Shown here: positions 17,488-25,866 of the stretch, one piece after another
How positions within the stretch are numbered: position 1 is the first letter of the stretch
Layout: each line of letters begins with the position of its first letter
Source of the DNA: an uncultured Eubacteriales bacterium
GTDB taxonomy: Bacteria; Bacillota; Clostridia; Christensenellales; Aristaeellaceae
Direction of reading: 5' to 3'
NCBI GenBank assembly: GCA_900318145.1
Contig: ONJM01000010.1
Coordinates: 1 to 64,000, forward strand
Length of the DNA: 64,000 nucleotides
Translations under genes and position numbers: made by a program
The notes under the pieces: generated by a model
Told to the model about the DNA's origin: nothing
Databases searched by the model: none
What the model saw: only the letters and a program-made list of their open reading frames with translations

Positions 17488-18389
17488 CAGTGAACCTCTG
17501 CGGCATTGAACTGGACAACCCGGTGATCCCCGCCAGCGGCACCTTCGGGTTCGGGTATGAGTTCGCGCAGTGGTATGATATCAACTGCCTGGGGACCTTC
17601 TCCTTCAAGGGAACGACCCGGGAGCCCAGGTTCGGCAATCCGACGCCCCGGATCGCGGAATGCCCGGCCGGGATGATCAACGCGGTGGGACTGCAGAACC
17701 CGGGTGTGGAGAAGGTGATCGCGGAGGAGCTTCCGAAGCTGAAGGAGGTCTTTCACAAGAAAGTCATGGCCAACGTCAGCGGTTTCAGCGTGGAGGATTA
17801 CGCTTACACCTGCGGAAGGCTGGACCGGGAGGAACAGGTCGGCTGGCTGGAAGTGAACATCTCCTGCCCGAACGTGCACGGCGGCGGCATGAGCTTCGGT
17901 ACGGACCCGAAAGCAGCGGCGGAGGTGACCGCGGCGGTGAAGAAGGCAGCGGAAAAGCCCGTCATCATGAAACTGAGTCCGAACGTCACGGATATCGCGG
18001 CCATCGCGAAAGCCTGCGAGGACGCGGGAGCGGACGGGATCAGCCTGATCAATACGCTGCAGGGCATGCGTATTGACCTGCGGACGAGAAAACCGGTGAT
18101 CCGGAACGTCATGGGCGGCGTCAGCGGCCCGGCGGTTTTCCCGGTAGCCCTGCGGATGGTATGGCAGGTATGCCGGGCGGTGAAGATCCCCGTTATCGGC
18201 ATGGGCGGCGTCAGCAGCGCGGAGGACGTGCTGGAAATGATGATGGCCGGCGCCGCGGCGGTGGAGGTCGGCGCGGCGAACCTGGCGGATCCCTGCGCCT
18301 GCAAAAGGATCATTGAGGAACTGCCCGAGGCCATGGACAGGTACGGGATCGGAGAATTAAGCGAACTGGGAGGAACGGCGAATGGGTAA
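17475..18389 (+). CDS. pyrD: Dihydroorotate dehydrogenase B (NAD+), catalytic subunit
   Basis: 304 residues, GTG start inside the pyrK end after AAGGAGGAGA. FMN-dependent TIM barrel oxidising dihydroorotate to orotate. Family features are NPVIPASGTFGFG near the N-terminus, the catalytic-loop region NISCPNVHGGG (about 130-140; class 1B uses Cys), and the phosphate-binding IPVIGMGGVSSAEDVLEMMMAGA. Its presence with PyrK indicates an NAD-linked, anaerobe-compatible route. Overlaps pyrF by 8 bases. Confidence 0.96.
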   Translation: MGRLTVNLCGIELDNPVIPASGTFGFGYEFAQWYDINCLGTFSFKGTTREPRFGNPTPRIAECPAGMINAVGLQNPGVEKVIAEELPKLKEVFHKKVMANVSGFSVEDYAYTCGRLDREEQVGWLEVNISCPNVHGGGMSFGTDPKAAAEVTAAVKKAAEKPVIMKLSPNVTDIAAIAKACEDAGADGISLINTLQGMRIDLRTRKPVIRNVMGGVSGPAVFPVALRMVWQVCRAVKIPVIGMGGVSSAEDVLEMMMAGAAAVEVGAANLADPCACKRIIEELPEAMDRYGIGELSELGGTANG

Positions 18390-19086
18390 GGACGTTATCA
18401 TCGCGTGCGACTTTGACAGTATGGAGAAGACCCTGGCTTTTCTGGACAGGTTTGAATCCCTGCCCCGGAAGCCTTTTGTGAAGATCGGCATGGAGCTGTA
18501 TTACGCGGAGGGGCCGCAGATCGTCCGGGAAATCAAGAAGCGCGGGCACAAGATCTTCCTGGATCTGAAGCTGCACGATATTCCGAACACCGTGAAGAAG
18601 GCTATGGCGGTGCTCAGCCGGCTGGATGTGGATATCTGCAATGTCCATGCCGCGGGGACTGTGCGGATGATGGAGTCGGCGCTGGAAGGGCTGATCCGGC
18701 TGGACGGCACGCGGCCGCTGCTGATTGCCGTGACTCAGCTGACCAGTACGGACCAGGAAGCGCTGGAAAAGGACCTGTGGATTGATAAACCGATCGACGA
18801 AGTGGTGATGCACTACGCGGGCAACGCGAAGCAGGCCGGCCTGGACGGCGTGGTCTGCTCACCGCTGGAAGCGTCAAAGGTGCATGCGGCCTGCGGCGCG
18901 GGCTTCCTGACGGTCACGCCCGGGGTGCGTTTTGCGGACGGCGACGTCGGGGACCAGAAGCGGGTGATGACCCCGGCGGAAGCGAAGAAGGCCGGCAGCG
19001 ACTACATCGTGGTGGGGCGGCCGATCACCGCCGCGGAGGATCCGGTGGCGGCGTATGAGCGCTGCGTGCGGGAGTTTACGGACTGA
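18382..19086 (+). CDS. pyrF: Orotidine 5'-phosphate decarboxylase
   Basis: 234 residues, subfamily 1 size. Converts OMP to UMP. The N-terminal IIACDFDSMEKTLAFLDRF and the catalytic DLKLHDIPNTV (about 53-63; Asp-Lys-Asp network) are present, and the C-terminal phosphate loop reads YIVVGRPITAAEDPVAAY. It starts inside the end of pyrD. Only 63 bases separate it from pyrE; half of these are a dispersed repeat. Confidence 0.96.
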   Translation: MGKDVIIACDFDSMEKTLAFLDRFESLPRKPFVKIGMELYYAEGPQIVREIKKRGHKIFLDLKLHDIPNTVKKAMAVLSRLDVDICNVHAAGTVRMMESALEGLIRLDGTRPLLIAVTQLTSTDQEALEKDLWIDKPIDEVVMHYAGNAKQAGLDGVVCSPLEASKVHAACGAGFLTVTPGVRFADGDVGDQKRVMTPAEAKKAGSDYIVVGRPITAAEDPVAAYERCVREFTD

Positions 19087-19103
19087 CCGCGCGGGACTTG
19101 CGG

Positions 19104-19131
19104 GTGTCATTCTGAAAGAAGCGAAGAATCT
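19104..19131 (+). repeat. Dispersed GTGTCATYCTGA...GCGAAGRATCT repeat, copy 1
   Basis: A 28-base element ending in GCGAAGAATCT, matching the elements at 23376, 27061, 27107 and 38421. It sits in the pyrF-pyrE gap, just before the pyrE ribosome site. Sequences of this type are known as dispersed intergenic repeats in many bacteria; function not established. Confidence 0.7.
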
Positions 19132-19149
19132 GTGAAGGAGGAATCTTCT

Positions 19150-19794
19150 ATGACCAGGGAAGAGATCAACCGACTGATTGCGAAGGATCTGCTGAAGATC
19201 AAAGCGGTGTTTTTCCGCCCAGAGGAGCCGTTTACCTGGGCCAGCGGCATCAAAAGCCCGGTGTACTGCGACAACCGGCTGACGCTGACGGCGCCTGAGG
19301 TGCGCGCGGATGTGGAGAAGTCCATGGCGCAGGTTATCGGGGAGGAATACCCGCAGGCGGAAGTGCTGATGGGCACCTCCACGGCAGGAATTGCCCACGC
19401 GGCGATCACGGCCTACCTGATGGGCCTGCCCATGGGTTATGTGCGTTCCGGCGCCAAGGACCACGGCCGGCAGAACCAGATCGAAGGACGGCTGGAACCC
19501 GGCCAGAAGGTCGTTGTTGTGGAGGATCTGATTTCCACCGGCGGAAGCGTGCTGGAAGTTGTGGATGTGCTGCGCGCGGCCGGCGCGGAGGTGCTTGGGA
19601 TTGCCAGCATTTTCACCTACGGCATGCAGAAGGGGATTGAACGCCTGGCGGCGGCGAACGTGAAGAACGTTTCCCTGACGAACTTTGATATCATTGCAGA
19701 GGAGGCTGCCCTGGAGGGATATATCCGGCCGGAGGACGTCTCCCGGCTGATCAGATTCCGGAACAATCCTGCCAGTGAGGAGTGGAGAGAATGA
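19150..19794 (+). CDS. pyrE: Orotate phosphoribosyltransferase
   Basis: 214 residues. Joins orotate and PRPP to OMP. The PRPP-binding motif is VVVVEDLISTGGSVLEVV (about 120-137), and the preceding YVRSGAKDHGRQNQIEG is the catalytic loop region. Start at ATG19150 after AAGGAGGAAT; an upstream in-frame codon at 19132 lies inside the ribosome-site region. Ends overlapping the pyrB start. Confidence 0.95.
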   Translation: MTREEINRLIAKDLLKIKAVFFRPEEPFTWASGIKSPVYCDNRLTLTAPEVRADVEKSMAQVIGEEYPQAEVLMGTSTAGIAHAAITAYLMGLPMGYVRSGAKDHGRQNQIEGRLEPGQKVVVVEDLISTGGSVLEVVDVLRAAGAEVLGIASIFTYGMQKGIERLAAANVKNVSLTNFDIIAEEAALEGYIRPEDVSRLIRFRNNPASEEWRE

Positions 19795-20726
19795 TGAAGC
19801 GAAGCGTCATCGACATTACGGACCTGACGACGGAAGAGCTGGACGCGCTGATGGACACGGCGGAGGATATCATCGCCCATCCGGATGACTACGCCGATGC
19901 CTGCCGGCGGAAAAAGCTTGCCGCCCTGTTCTTTGAGCCCAGTACGCGCACGCGGCTGAGCTTTGAGGCGGCCATGTATGAACTGGGCGGAAACGTACTG
20001 AGCGTTGCCGGGGCCGGCACAAGCTCCGCGGCCAAGGGGGAGAGCGTCGCGGATACCGCCAAGACAGTTTCCTGCTACGCGGACATTATCGCCATGCGCC
20101 ACCCGAAGGAGGGCGCGGCGCTGGTAGCCGCGAAGGCGGCGTCGATTCCGGTGATCAACGCCGGGGACGGCGGCCACTGCCATCCGACCCAGACCCTGGC
20201 GGACCTGCTGACGATCCGGCGTGAAAAAGGGCGTATGGGCAGCCTGACGGTCGGCCTGTGCGGCGACCTGAAATTCGGGCGTACCGTGCATTCCCTGATC
20301 AACGCCATGAGCCGCTATGAAGGGCTGCGGTTTGTGCTGATCAGCCCGGAGGAGCTGAAGCTTCCGAGCTATGTCAAAAACGACGCGCTGAAAAAACGCG
20401 GGATTCCCTATACCCAGACCACGGACCTGGAGGAAGCCATCGGGGACCTGGATATCCTCTATATGACCCGCGTGCAGCGGGAGCGTTTCTTCAACGAGGA
20501 GGATTATCTGCGCCTGCGGGACAGCTATATCCTGACGCCGGAGAAGCTGAAGAAAGCCCGGGCGGACCTGAGCGTCATGCATCCCCTGCCCAGGGTGAAC
20601 GAAATCAGCGTGGCGGTGGACGACGATCCGAGGGCCTGCTACTTTAAGCAGGTGCTGAACGGAAAATACATGCGCATGGCGCTGATTCTCATGCTGCTGG
20701 AGCTGAAGGGAGGTATCCGGGGATGA
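19794..20726 (+). CDS. pyrB: Aspartate carbamoyltransferase catalytic chain
   Basis: 310 residues. Condenses carbamoyl phosphate and aspartate. The carbamoyl-phosphate motif FFEPSTRTRLSFE (about 44-56) and NAGDGGHCHPTQTL (about 120-133) are intact, and the aspartate-side MHPLPRVNEI is near 262. Two adjacent ATGs (19791, 19794) overlap the pyrE stop; 19794 has better spacing from GGAGA. Followed with a 4-base overlap by the regulatory chain, so an E. coli-like allosteric catalytic/regulatory holoenzyme is expected. Confidence 0.95.
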   Translation: MKRSVIDITDLTTEELDALMDTAEDIIAHPDDYADACRRKKLAALFFEPSTRTRLSFEAAMYELGGNVLSVAGAGTSSAAKGESVADTAKTVSCYADIIAMRHPKEGAALVAAKAASIPVINAGDGGHCHPTQTLADLLTIRREKGRMGSLTVGLCGDLKFGRTVHSLINAMSRYEGLRFVLISPEELKLPSYVKNDALKKRGIPYTQTTDLEEAIGDLDILYMTRVQRERFFNEEDYLRLRDSYILTPEKLKKARADLSVMHPLPRVNEISVAVDDDPRACYFKQVLNGKYMRMALILMLLELKGGIRG

Positions 20727-21145
20727 ATGTGGATTCCATCCGGGACGGAATCGTCATTGACCATATCGCCGCGGGAAACGGCATGAAGCTGTACCGGCTG
20801 CTGGGGCTGGAAGGCCTGGACGTGCCGGTGGCCATGATCACCAATGTGGTATCAGCCAAGCGGGGCCGCAAGGATATCATCAAAATCGACGCGGATATTC
20901 CGGTGGATTTTGACGTGATCGGCTATGTGGATCCCGGTGCTACGGTGAATGTGATCCGGGAGGGAGAACTGAAGGAAAAGAAGCGGATCGGCATGCCGGA
21001 AAAGCTGGTCAATGTGCTTTTCTGCAAAAATCCCCGCTGCATCACCTCCTGCGAACAGGAAATCGAGCATATTTTCCGCCTTTCCGATCCGGACAAAAAG
21101 GAATACCGCTGCGTCTGGTGCGAGACCAAAGCCGCGGAGCTGTAA
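20723..21145 (+). CDS. pyrI: Aspartate carbamoyltransferase regulatory chain
   Basis: 140 residues. Binds nucleotide effectors and links catalytic trimers. The N-terminal allosteric domain begins [13 protein letters not shown]. The C-terminal zinc domain has the four cysteines as C-x4-C (CKNPRC) and C-x2-C (CVWC), about residues 105-135. ATGA overlap with pyrB. Last gene of the pyr operon, followed by a strong terminator. Confidence 0.95.
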   Translation: MNVDSIRDGIVIDHIAAGNGMKLYRLLGLEGLDVPVAMITNVVSAKRGRKDIIKIDADIPVDFDVIGYVDPGATVNVIREGELKEKKRIGMPEKLVNVLFCKNPRCITSCEQEIEHIFRLSDPDKKEYRCVWCETKAAEL

Positions 21146-21185
21146 CGGGCGGGAGGATCCGGCGAAAAAGAAACCAGACGGGACA

Positions 21186-21223
21186 AAAACACGAACGTTT
21201 ATTTCCGAACGTTCGTGTTTTTT
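21186..21223 (+). terminator. Terminator of the pyr operon, containing a PurBox-like site
   Basis: Stem ACACGAACGTT/AACGTTCGTGT (longer with flanking A-T pairs) with an 8-base loop and a T tract. The loop and right arm contain ATTTCCGAACGTT (21201-21213), matching the Bacillus PurBox consensus AWWWCCGAACWWT at 12 of 13 positions. Confidence 0.88.
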
Positions 21224-21255
21224 GGTTTATTAACGGAATATTAATGAGTTTTTCA

Positions 21256-21284
21256 TTGACAATGTTCGGATTTACAAGTAGAAT
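21256..21284 (+). promoter_or_regulatory. Promoter of the purine operon
   Basis: TTGACA (21256-21261), 17-base spacer, TAGAAT (21279-21284), 11/12 consensus. The spacer carries a minus-strand PurBox-like site, so a bound repressor would cover the promoter. The purE start is 95 bases downstream. Confidence 0.85.
21261..21273 (-). promoter_or_regulatory. PurBox-like operator in the purine promoter
   Basis: On the minus strand AAATCCGAACATT matches AWWWCCGAACWWT at all 13 positions. Flanking partial matches lie at 21201-21213 (plus strand) and 21314-21326 (minus strand, 11/13). A PurR-type repressor is the natural candidate but is not encoded in the window. Confidence 0.55.
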
Positions 21285-21378
21285 GACAGTGGTTTTTAAG
21301 CGCGCCGCGGCGGAACGTTCGGAAAACGGACAGCACCGCCGGCGGATGAAAGCCTGCGGAGGGAACGGAGGAAGAATC

Positions 21379-21867
21379 ATGAAAAGAGTGGGTATTGTCA
21401 TGGGCAGCGACAGCGACCTGCCTGTCATCAAAAAGGCGGCGGATCAGCTGACCGCTCTTGGGATTCCCTTTGAGATACATGTGTATTCCGCGCACCGCAC
21501 GCCGGCGGAAGCCCGGGATTTCGCCCTGAACGCCCGGGGGAACGGGTTCGGCGTGATCATTGCGGCGGCGGGGATGGCGGCGCATCTGGCCGGCGCCATT
21601 GCGGCCAACACCACTTTGCCGGTGATCGGGATTCCCTGCCAGGGTCCGGTGATGGACGGACTGGACGCCCTGCTGAGTACGGTCCAGATGCCGACCGGGA
21701 TTCCGGTGGCGACGGTGGCCGTGAACGGCGGAGCCAACGCGGCGCTGCTGGCGGCCCAGATCCTGGCCGTGGAGGACGCGGAACTTGCCGCGAAGCTGGA
21801 CGCGAAACGCGCGAAGGACGCGGCGGCCGTGCTTGAAAAGGATAAGGGGATAGCGGAACGGCTGTAA
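21379..21867 (+). CDS. purE: N5-carboxyaminoimidazole ribonucleotide mutase
   Basis: 162 residues, class I PurE. Moves the carboxyl group of N5-CAIR to give CAIR. Signature features: [12 protein letters not shown] (residues 4-15), SAHRTPAE (active-site His near 42) and [15 protein letters not shown]21379 follows GGAGGAAG; a frame open from 21118 crosses the promoter and is not coding. No purK is present in the operon, so the N5-CAIR synthetase would have to be elsewhere. Confidence 0.94.
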   Translation: MKRVGIVMGSDSDLPVIKKAADQLTALGIPFEIHVYSAHRTPAEARDFALNARGNGFGVIIAAAGMAAHLAGAIAANTTLPVIGIPCQGPVMDGLDALLSTVQMPTGIPVATVAVNGGANAALLAAQILAVEDAELAAKLDAKRAKDAAAVLEKDKGIAERL

Positions 21868-21912
21868 CCGGCAGGCGCCGCTGCCAATCAATAATATTCG
21901 GGGAGTTATTTT

Positions 21913-23346
21913 ATGGGTGGATTTTTCGGGATCGCTTCAAAAAAAGACTGCATGCTGGATGTGTTCTTCGGCGTGGACTACCACAGCCATCTCGGTACGC
22001 GCCGGGGCGGCATGGCGGCCTGGGATGAGGAAATCGGCCTGCAGCGCAAGATTCACAATATCTGCAACGCGCCTTTCCGGACCAAATTTGAGCACGTATT
22101 TGAAGAAATGCGCGGCACATCCGCGATCGGATGCATTTCCGACGCGGATCCCCAGCCGCTGCTGATCCGGTCCAACCTGGGGACCTACGCCATCTGCATG
22201 ACCGGTGTGATCAACAACGCGGACGAGCTGATCGACCAGTTCCTTTCCTTCAGCGGCGGCCATTTCGATTCCATGACCGGCGGGAAGATCAACCAGACGG
22301 AACTGTTCAGCGCGCTGATCAACCAGAAGAGCAACTTTACCGAGGGGATCCGGTTTGCCCAGAAGTCCATTCAGGGTACCGCTTCCATCCTGATCCTGAC
22401 GGACAAAGGCAGCCTGATTGCCGCCAGGGACCGGAAAGGCCGGCTGCCGGTGGCTGTCGGCAAAAACGCGGACGGATACGCCGCGGCCTTTGAAGCTTTT
22501 GCTTTCCATAAGACAGGGTACGAGGATGTCTGCGAGCTCGGGCCGGGAGAAATCGTGGAGCTGACGCCCACGGAAATGAAGCAGCTTTCCCCGCCCCTGA
22601 AGGAAAAGAAAATCTGCTCTTTCCTCTGGAGCTATTACGGATATCCGACGTCCACCTATGAGGGCGTGAACGTGGAGGAAATGCGGTACCGCAACGGCGC
22701 GATCATGGCGGAAAACGATCAGGCCGCGGGTATGAAGGATCCCATCGACTATGTGGGCGGGGTTCCGGATTCCGGTACGCCCCACGCCATCGGCTACGCC
22801 AACCGGAGCGGTATTCCCTTTGCCCGGGCGTTTATCAAATACACGCCGACCTGGAGCCGCAGCTTTATGCCTGCCAGCCAGACGGACCGGGACAAGATCG
22901 CCAAGATGAAACAGATTCCGGTGAACGCGCTGATCAAAGGCAAGAATCTGCTGTTCGTGGACGACTCCATCGTCCGCGGAACCCAGCTGCGGGAAACGGT
23001 GGAATTCCTGTATGAAAGCGGCGCGAAATCCGTGCATATGCGCAGTGCCTGCCCGCCGATCATGTATGCCTGCAAGTACCTGAACTTCTCCCGTTCCAAC
23101 AGCGATATGGAACTGATTGCCCGGCGGGTGATCGTGGAGCTGGAGGGAGAGGAAGGCCTGAAATATATCAGCGAGTATTCCGACGGCACGACAGAGCGCG
23201 GAAAGAAGCTCCGCCAGGCGATCTGCGACAAGTTCAATTTCGCGTCCCTGGAGTTCCAGAGCCTGGAAGGCGTCGTGAAGGCGATCGGAATCAATCCGTG
23301 CGAACTGTGCACTTACTGCTGGGATGGGCGAGACGGCGACGATTGA
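21913..23346 (+). CDS. purF: Amidophosphoribosyltransferase with degenerate glutaminase domain
   Basis: 477 residues. First step of purine synthesis (PRPP to phosphoribosylamine). The phosphoribosyltransferase half is intact: PRPP loop LLFVDDSIVRGTQL near 347-360 and the SGIPFARAFIKY flavour of the active site. The N-terminal Ntn domain starts MGGFFG where active enzymes start MCG, so the nucleophile Cys is missing. The region equal to the Arg and Asn-Gly of the glutamine site reads GCISDAD and MTGVINN. It may use ammonia. The C-terminal residues and stop codon come from a repeat-like block (GACGATTGAGG). Confidence 0.85.
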   Translation: MGGFFGIASKKDCMLDVFFGVDYHSHLGTRRGGMAAWDEEIGLQRKIHNICNAPFRTKFEHVFEEMRGTSAIGCISDADPQPLLIRSNLGTYAICMTGVINNADELIDQFLSFSGGHFDSMTGGKINQTELFSALINQKSNFTEGIRFAQKSIQGTASILILTDKGSLIAARDRKGRLPVAVGKNADGYAAAFEAFAFHKTGYEDVCELGPGEIVELTPTEMKQLSPPLKEKKICSFLWSYYGYPTSTYEGVNVEEMRYRNGAIMAENDQAAGMKDPIDYVGGVPDSGTPHAIGYANRSGIPFARAFIKYTPTWSRSFMPASQTDRDKIAKMKQIPVNALIKGKNLLFVDDSIVRGTQLRETVEFLYESGAKSVHMRSACPPIMYACKYLNFSRSNSDMELIARRVIVELEGEEGLKYISEYSDGTTERGKKLRQAICDKFNFASLEFQSLEGVVKAIGINPCELCTYCWDGRDGDD

Positions 23347-23403
23347 GGCTGCGGACGAGACGGCGGCGACTGACGGTGTCATCCTGAGCAAAGCGAAGGA
23401 TCT
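23336..23403 (+). repeat. Repeat-derived purF-purM junction
   Basis: GCGACGATTGAGGCTGCGG at 23336-23354 matches the right end of module 2 of the structured repeat (18 of 19 against 28478-28496) and supplies the purF stop. It is followed by a dispersed GTGTCATCCTGA...GCGAAGGATCT element at 23376-23403, so two repeat families are fused here. Confidence 0.65.
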
Positions 23404-23441
23404 TAAAAACAGACTGAATCCGGATGTGGAGGGACATCAGC

Positions 23442-24485
23442 ATGAACAACGAATCCCGCTCTGAAGCATACGCTGCGGCCGGCGTGGACATTACCGCCGG
23501 ATACCGCTCCGTGGAACTGATGAAAAAGCATATCGCCCGGACGAAGACGCCCGGCGCGGATACGGACGTGGGCGGCTTCGGCGGCCTGTTTCAGCCGGAC
23601 CTTGCCGGCATGAAGGAGCCGGTGCTGGTTTCCGGCACGGACGGCGTGGGCACAAAGCTGAAGATCGCTTTCCTGCTGAACAGGCATGACACGATCGGGA
23701 TCGACTGCGTGGCCATGTGCGTGAACGATATTATCTGCTGCGGCGCGCAGCCCCTGTTCTTCCTGGACTATATTGCCTGCGGGAAAAATGTGCCGGAAGT
23801 GATCGAGCAGATTGTGAAAGGTGTATGCGAAGGCTGCGTGCAGGCCGGATGCGCGCTGATCGGCGGCGAAACGGCGGAGCATCCCGGTATGATGCCGGAG
23901 GACGAATATGATCTGGCCGGATACTCCACGGGAATTGTGGACAAGGAAAAGGTCATCGACAACCGGACCATGCGGGCCGGGGACGTTGTGATCGCGCTGC
24001 CGTCCTCAGGCGTGCATTCAAACGGGTTCAGCCTGGTGCGCAAGGTGTTCGATGTGGAGCACGCGGACCTGAACGCGCCGGTGGAGCGGCTGGGCGGAAA
24101 GAGCCTGGGCGAGGAACTGCTTACGCCTACGAGGATTTATGTAAAACCCGTGCTGGCCCTGCTGAAGGAAGTGGCGGTGCGGGGAATCAGCCATATCACC
24201 GGCGGCGGATTCTATGAGAACATTCCGCGGTGCATTCCGGACGGCCTGTGCGCGCGGATTGAGAAGAACCGGGTAAAGATCCCGCCCATCTTCGGGCTGA
24301 TCGCGGAAAAAGGCGGCGTCAGCGAGCACGATATGTTCAACACCTACAACATGGGCGTGGGGATGAGCGTGGTCGTTCCGGCAGCGGAAGCGGACAAAGC
24401 CCTGCGGATCCTGCGGGCGAACGGCGTGGAAGCTTATGTGATCGGTGAGATTGCCGAGGGGGACCGAAAGATCGAGATCATCTGA
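23442..24485 (+). CDS. purM: Phosphoribosylformylglycinamidine cyclo-ligase (AIR synthetase)
   Basis: 347 residues. ATP-dependent closure of FGAM to AIR. Typical motifs are YAAAGVDITAG at the N-terminus, SGTDGVGTKLKIA (about 66-78), VAMCVNDIICCGAQPLFFLDYIACG and the late HITGGGFYENIPR. Start ATG23442 after GTGGAGGGA; an upstream in-frame codon at 23424 sits in the ribosome site. Normal length. Twelve bases to purN. Confidence 0.96.
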   Translation: MNNESRSEAYAAAGVDITAGYRSVELMKKHIARTKTPGADTDVGGFGGLFQPDLAGMKEPVLVSGTDGVGTKLKIAFLLNRHDTIGIDCVAMCVNDIICCGAQPLFFLDYIACGKNVPEVIEQIVKGVCEGCVQAGCALIGGETAEHPGMMPEDEYDLAGYSTGIVDKEKVIDNRTMRAGDVVIALPSSGVHSNGFSLVRKVFDVEHADLNAPVERLGGKSLGEELLTPTRIYVKPVLALLKEVAVRGISHITGGGFYENIPRCIPDGLCARIEKNRVKIPPIFGLIAEKGGVSEHDMFNTYNMGVGMSVVVPAAEADKALRILRANGVEAYVIGEIAEGDRKIEII

Positions 24486-24497
24486 TGGAGGACGGAC

Positions 24498-25115
24498 ATG
24501 AGCGGAATGAAAGCCCGGATCGCTGTGCTGGTTTCCGGCGGCGGAACCAACCTGCAGGCCATTCTGGACGCGGAAAAGCGAGGGGAGATTCCCCATGGTC
24601 AGGTGACGATGGTCATCAGCGACCGGGCCGGCGCATACGCGCTGGAGCGCGCCGCGAAGGCGGGGATCCCTTCTCTTGAAATCAACAAAAAAGCCTGCGG
24701 CGGTCAGGCGGCCTTTGAGGAAAAACTGATCGCCGCTTTGGAGGAAAACCGGACGGATCTGATTGTGCTGGCCGGCTTTCTGAGCATTCTGACGGAAAGC
24801 TTCACGTCGAAATATGCCCGGCGGATCGTGAATGTGCATCCGAGCCTGATCCCCAGCTTCTGCGGCGCGGGATTCTACGGCCTGAAGGTGCACGAGGCGG
24901 CGCTGGCGCGGGGTGTGAAGGTGACCGGCGCCACGGTGCACTTTGTGAACGAAATTCCGGACGGCGGGGAAATCATCGCCCAGAAGGCCGTGGAGATCCG
25001 GGAAGGGGACACGCCGGAGATTCTGCAGCGCCGGGTGATGGAACAGGCGGAATGGATTATCCTGCCGCAGAGTGTTGAGAAAGTCTGCAATGAGATTATT
25101 ACCCGGAAGGGATAA
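24498..25115 (+). CDS. purN: Phosphoribosylglycinamide formyltransferase
   Basis: 205 residues. Transfers formyl from 10-formyl-THF to GAR. The phosphate loop is SGGGTNLQAI (13-22), and the catalytic triad positions Asn112, His114 (NVHPSLIPSF) and Asp155 (PDGGEII) are present. The formyl-THF supply is encoded by fhs at the end of the same operon. An alternative start at 24507 would remove three residues. Confidence 0.95.
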   Translation: MSGMKARIAVLVSGGGTNLQAILDAEKRGEIPHGQVTMVISDRAGAYALERAAKAGIPSLEINKKACGGQAAFEEKLIAALEENRTDLIVLAGFLSILTESFTSKYARRIVNVHPSLIPSFCGAGFYGLKVHEAALARGVKVTGATVHFVNEIPDGGEIIAQKAVEIREGDTPEILQRRVMEQAEWIILPQSVEKVCNEIITRKG

Positions 25116-25131
25116 AAGAAGGGAAAAACAT

Positions 25132-25851
25132 ATGGACATCTACAAAATCAGTACCATCGAGGAACTGCTGGCGGACAACACCTATCCCGGACGGGGCATT
25201 ATCATCGGAAAGACGCCGGACGGCACCAAAGCCATGACGGCCTACTTCATCATGGGCCGCAGCGCCAACAGCCGCAACCGGATCTTCACCGAAAAGAACG
25301 GCGAAGTATTTACCGAGCCGTTCGACGCGGGCAAGGTGCAGGATCCTTCCCTGATCATCTACGCGGCGGTCCGGCAGTATGAGAACAACCTGATTGTGAC
25401 CAACGGCAACCAGACTAATACGATCTACGACGGGCTGAAGGACGGCAGGTGCTTCACGAAGGCGCTGGAGAGCCGGGAATTCGAGCCGGACGGTCCGAAC
25501 TTCACACCCCGCATCAGCGGCATGCTGACATTTGAGGACGGGGACTTCACCTATCAGATGAGCATCCTCAAGAGCGCGGACGCGGAAGGCAGCGCCTGCA
25601 ACCGCTTCACGTACAAATACGCTCCGCTCAGCGGGCTGGGCCATTTCCTCCACACCTACGTGTGCGACGGGAATCCGATCCCGACCTTCCAGGGCGAACC
25701 GGAACGCATCGCGGTCTGCGATGATATCGACGAAGAGACAAACCGGCTGTGGAACGCGCTGAATGAACAGAACAGAATCAGTCTGTATGTCCGTTACGTG
25801 GACCTGAAAACCGGCGCTGCCGAGAACCGGCTGGTAAACAAGAATAAGTGA
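25132..25851 (+). CDS. purO: IMP cyclohydrolase, PurO-like
   Basis: 239 residues. The protein resembles the archaeal-type IMP cyclohydrolase (IMP_cyclohyd family), which closes FAICAR to IMP. Family-like features are the N-terminal NTYPGRGIIIGKTPDG and YFIMGRSANSRNR, then TNGNQTNTIYDGL and the ending LYVRYVDL. Placement directly before a free-standing AICAR transformylase makes the assignment coherent: together they replace bifunctional PurH. ATG25132 follows GAAGGGA; an upstream in-frame extension from 25072 lies within purN. Confidence 0.88.
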   Translation: MDIYKISTIEELLADNTYPGRGIIIGKTPDGTKAMTAYFIMGRSANSRNRIFTEKNGEVFTEPFDAGKVQDPSLIIYAAVRQYENNLIVTNGNQTNTIYDGLKDGRCFTKALESREFEPDGPNFTPRISGMLTFEDGDFTYQMSILKSADAEGSACNRFTYKYAPLSGLGHFLHTYVCDGNPIPTFQGEPERIAVCDDIDEETNRLWNALNEQNRISLYVRYVDLKTGAAENRLVNKNK

Positions 25852-25866
25852 GAAGGAGAGCGCACC

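Noticed and set aside
21285-21378. Purine riboswitch in the purE leader
   Set aside because: The ~95-base leader lacks the conserved purine-aptamer loops and a terminator; control is better explained by PurBox sites.
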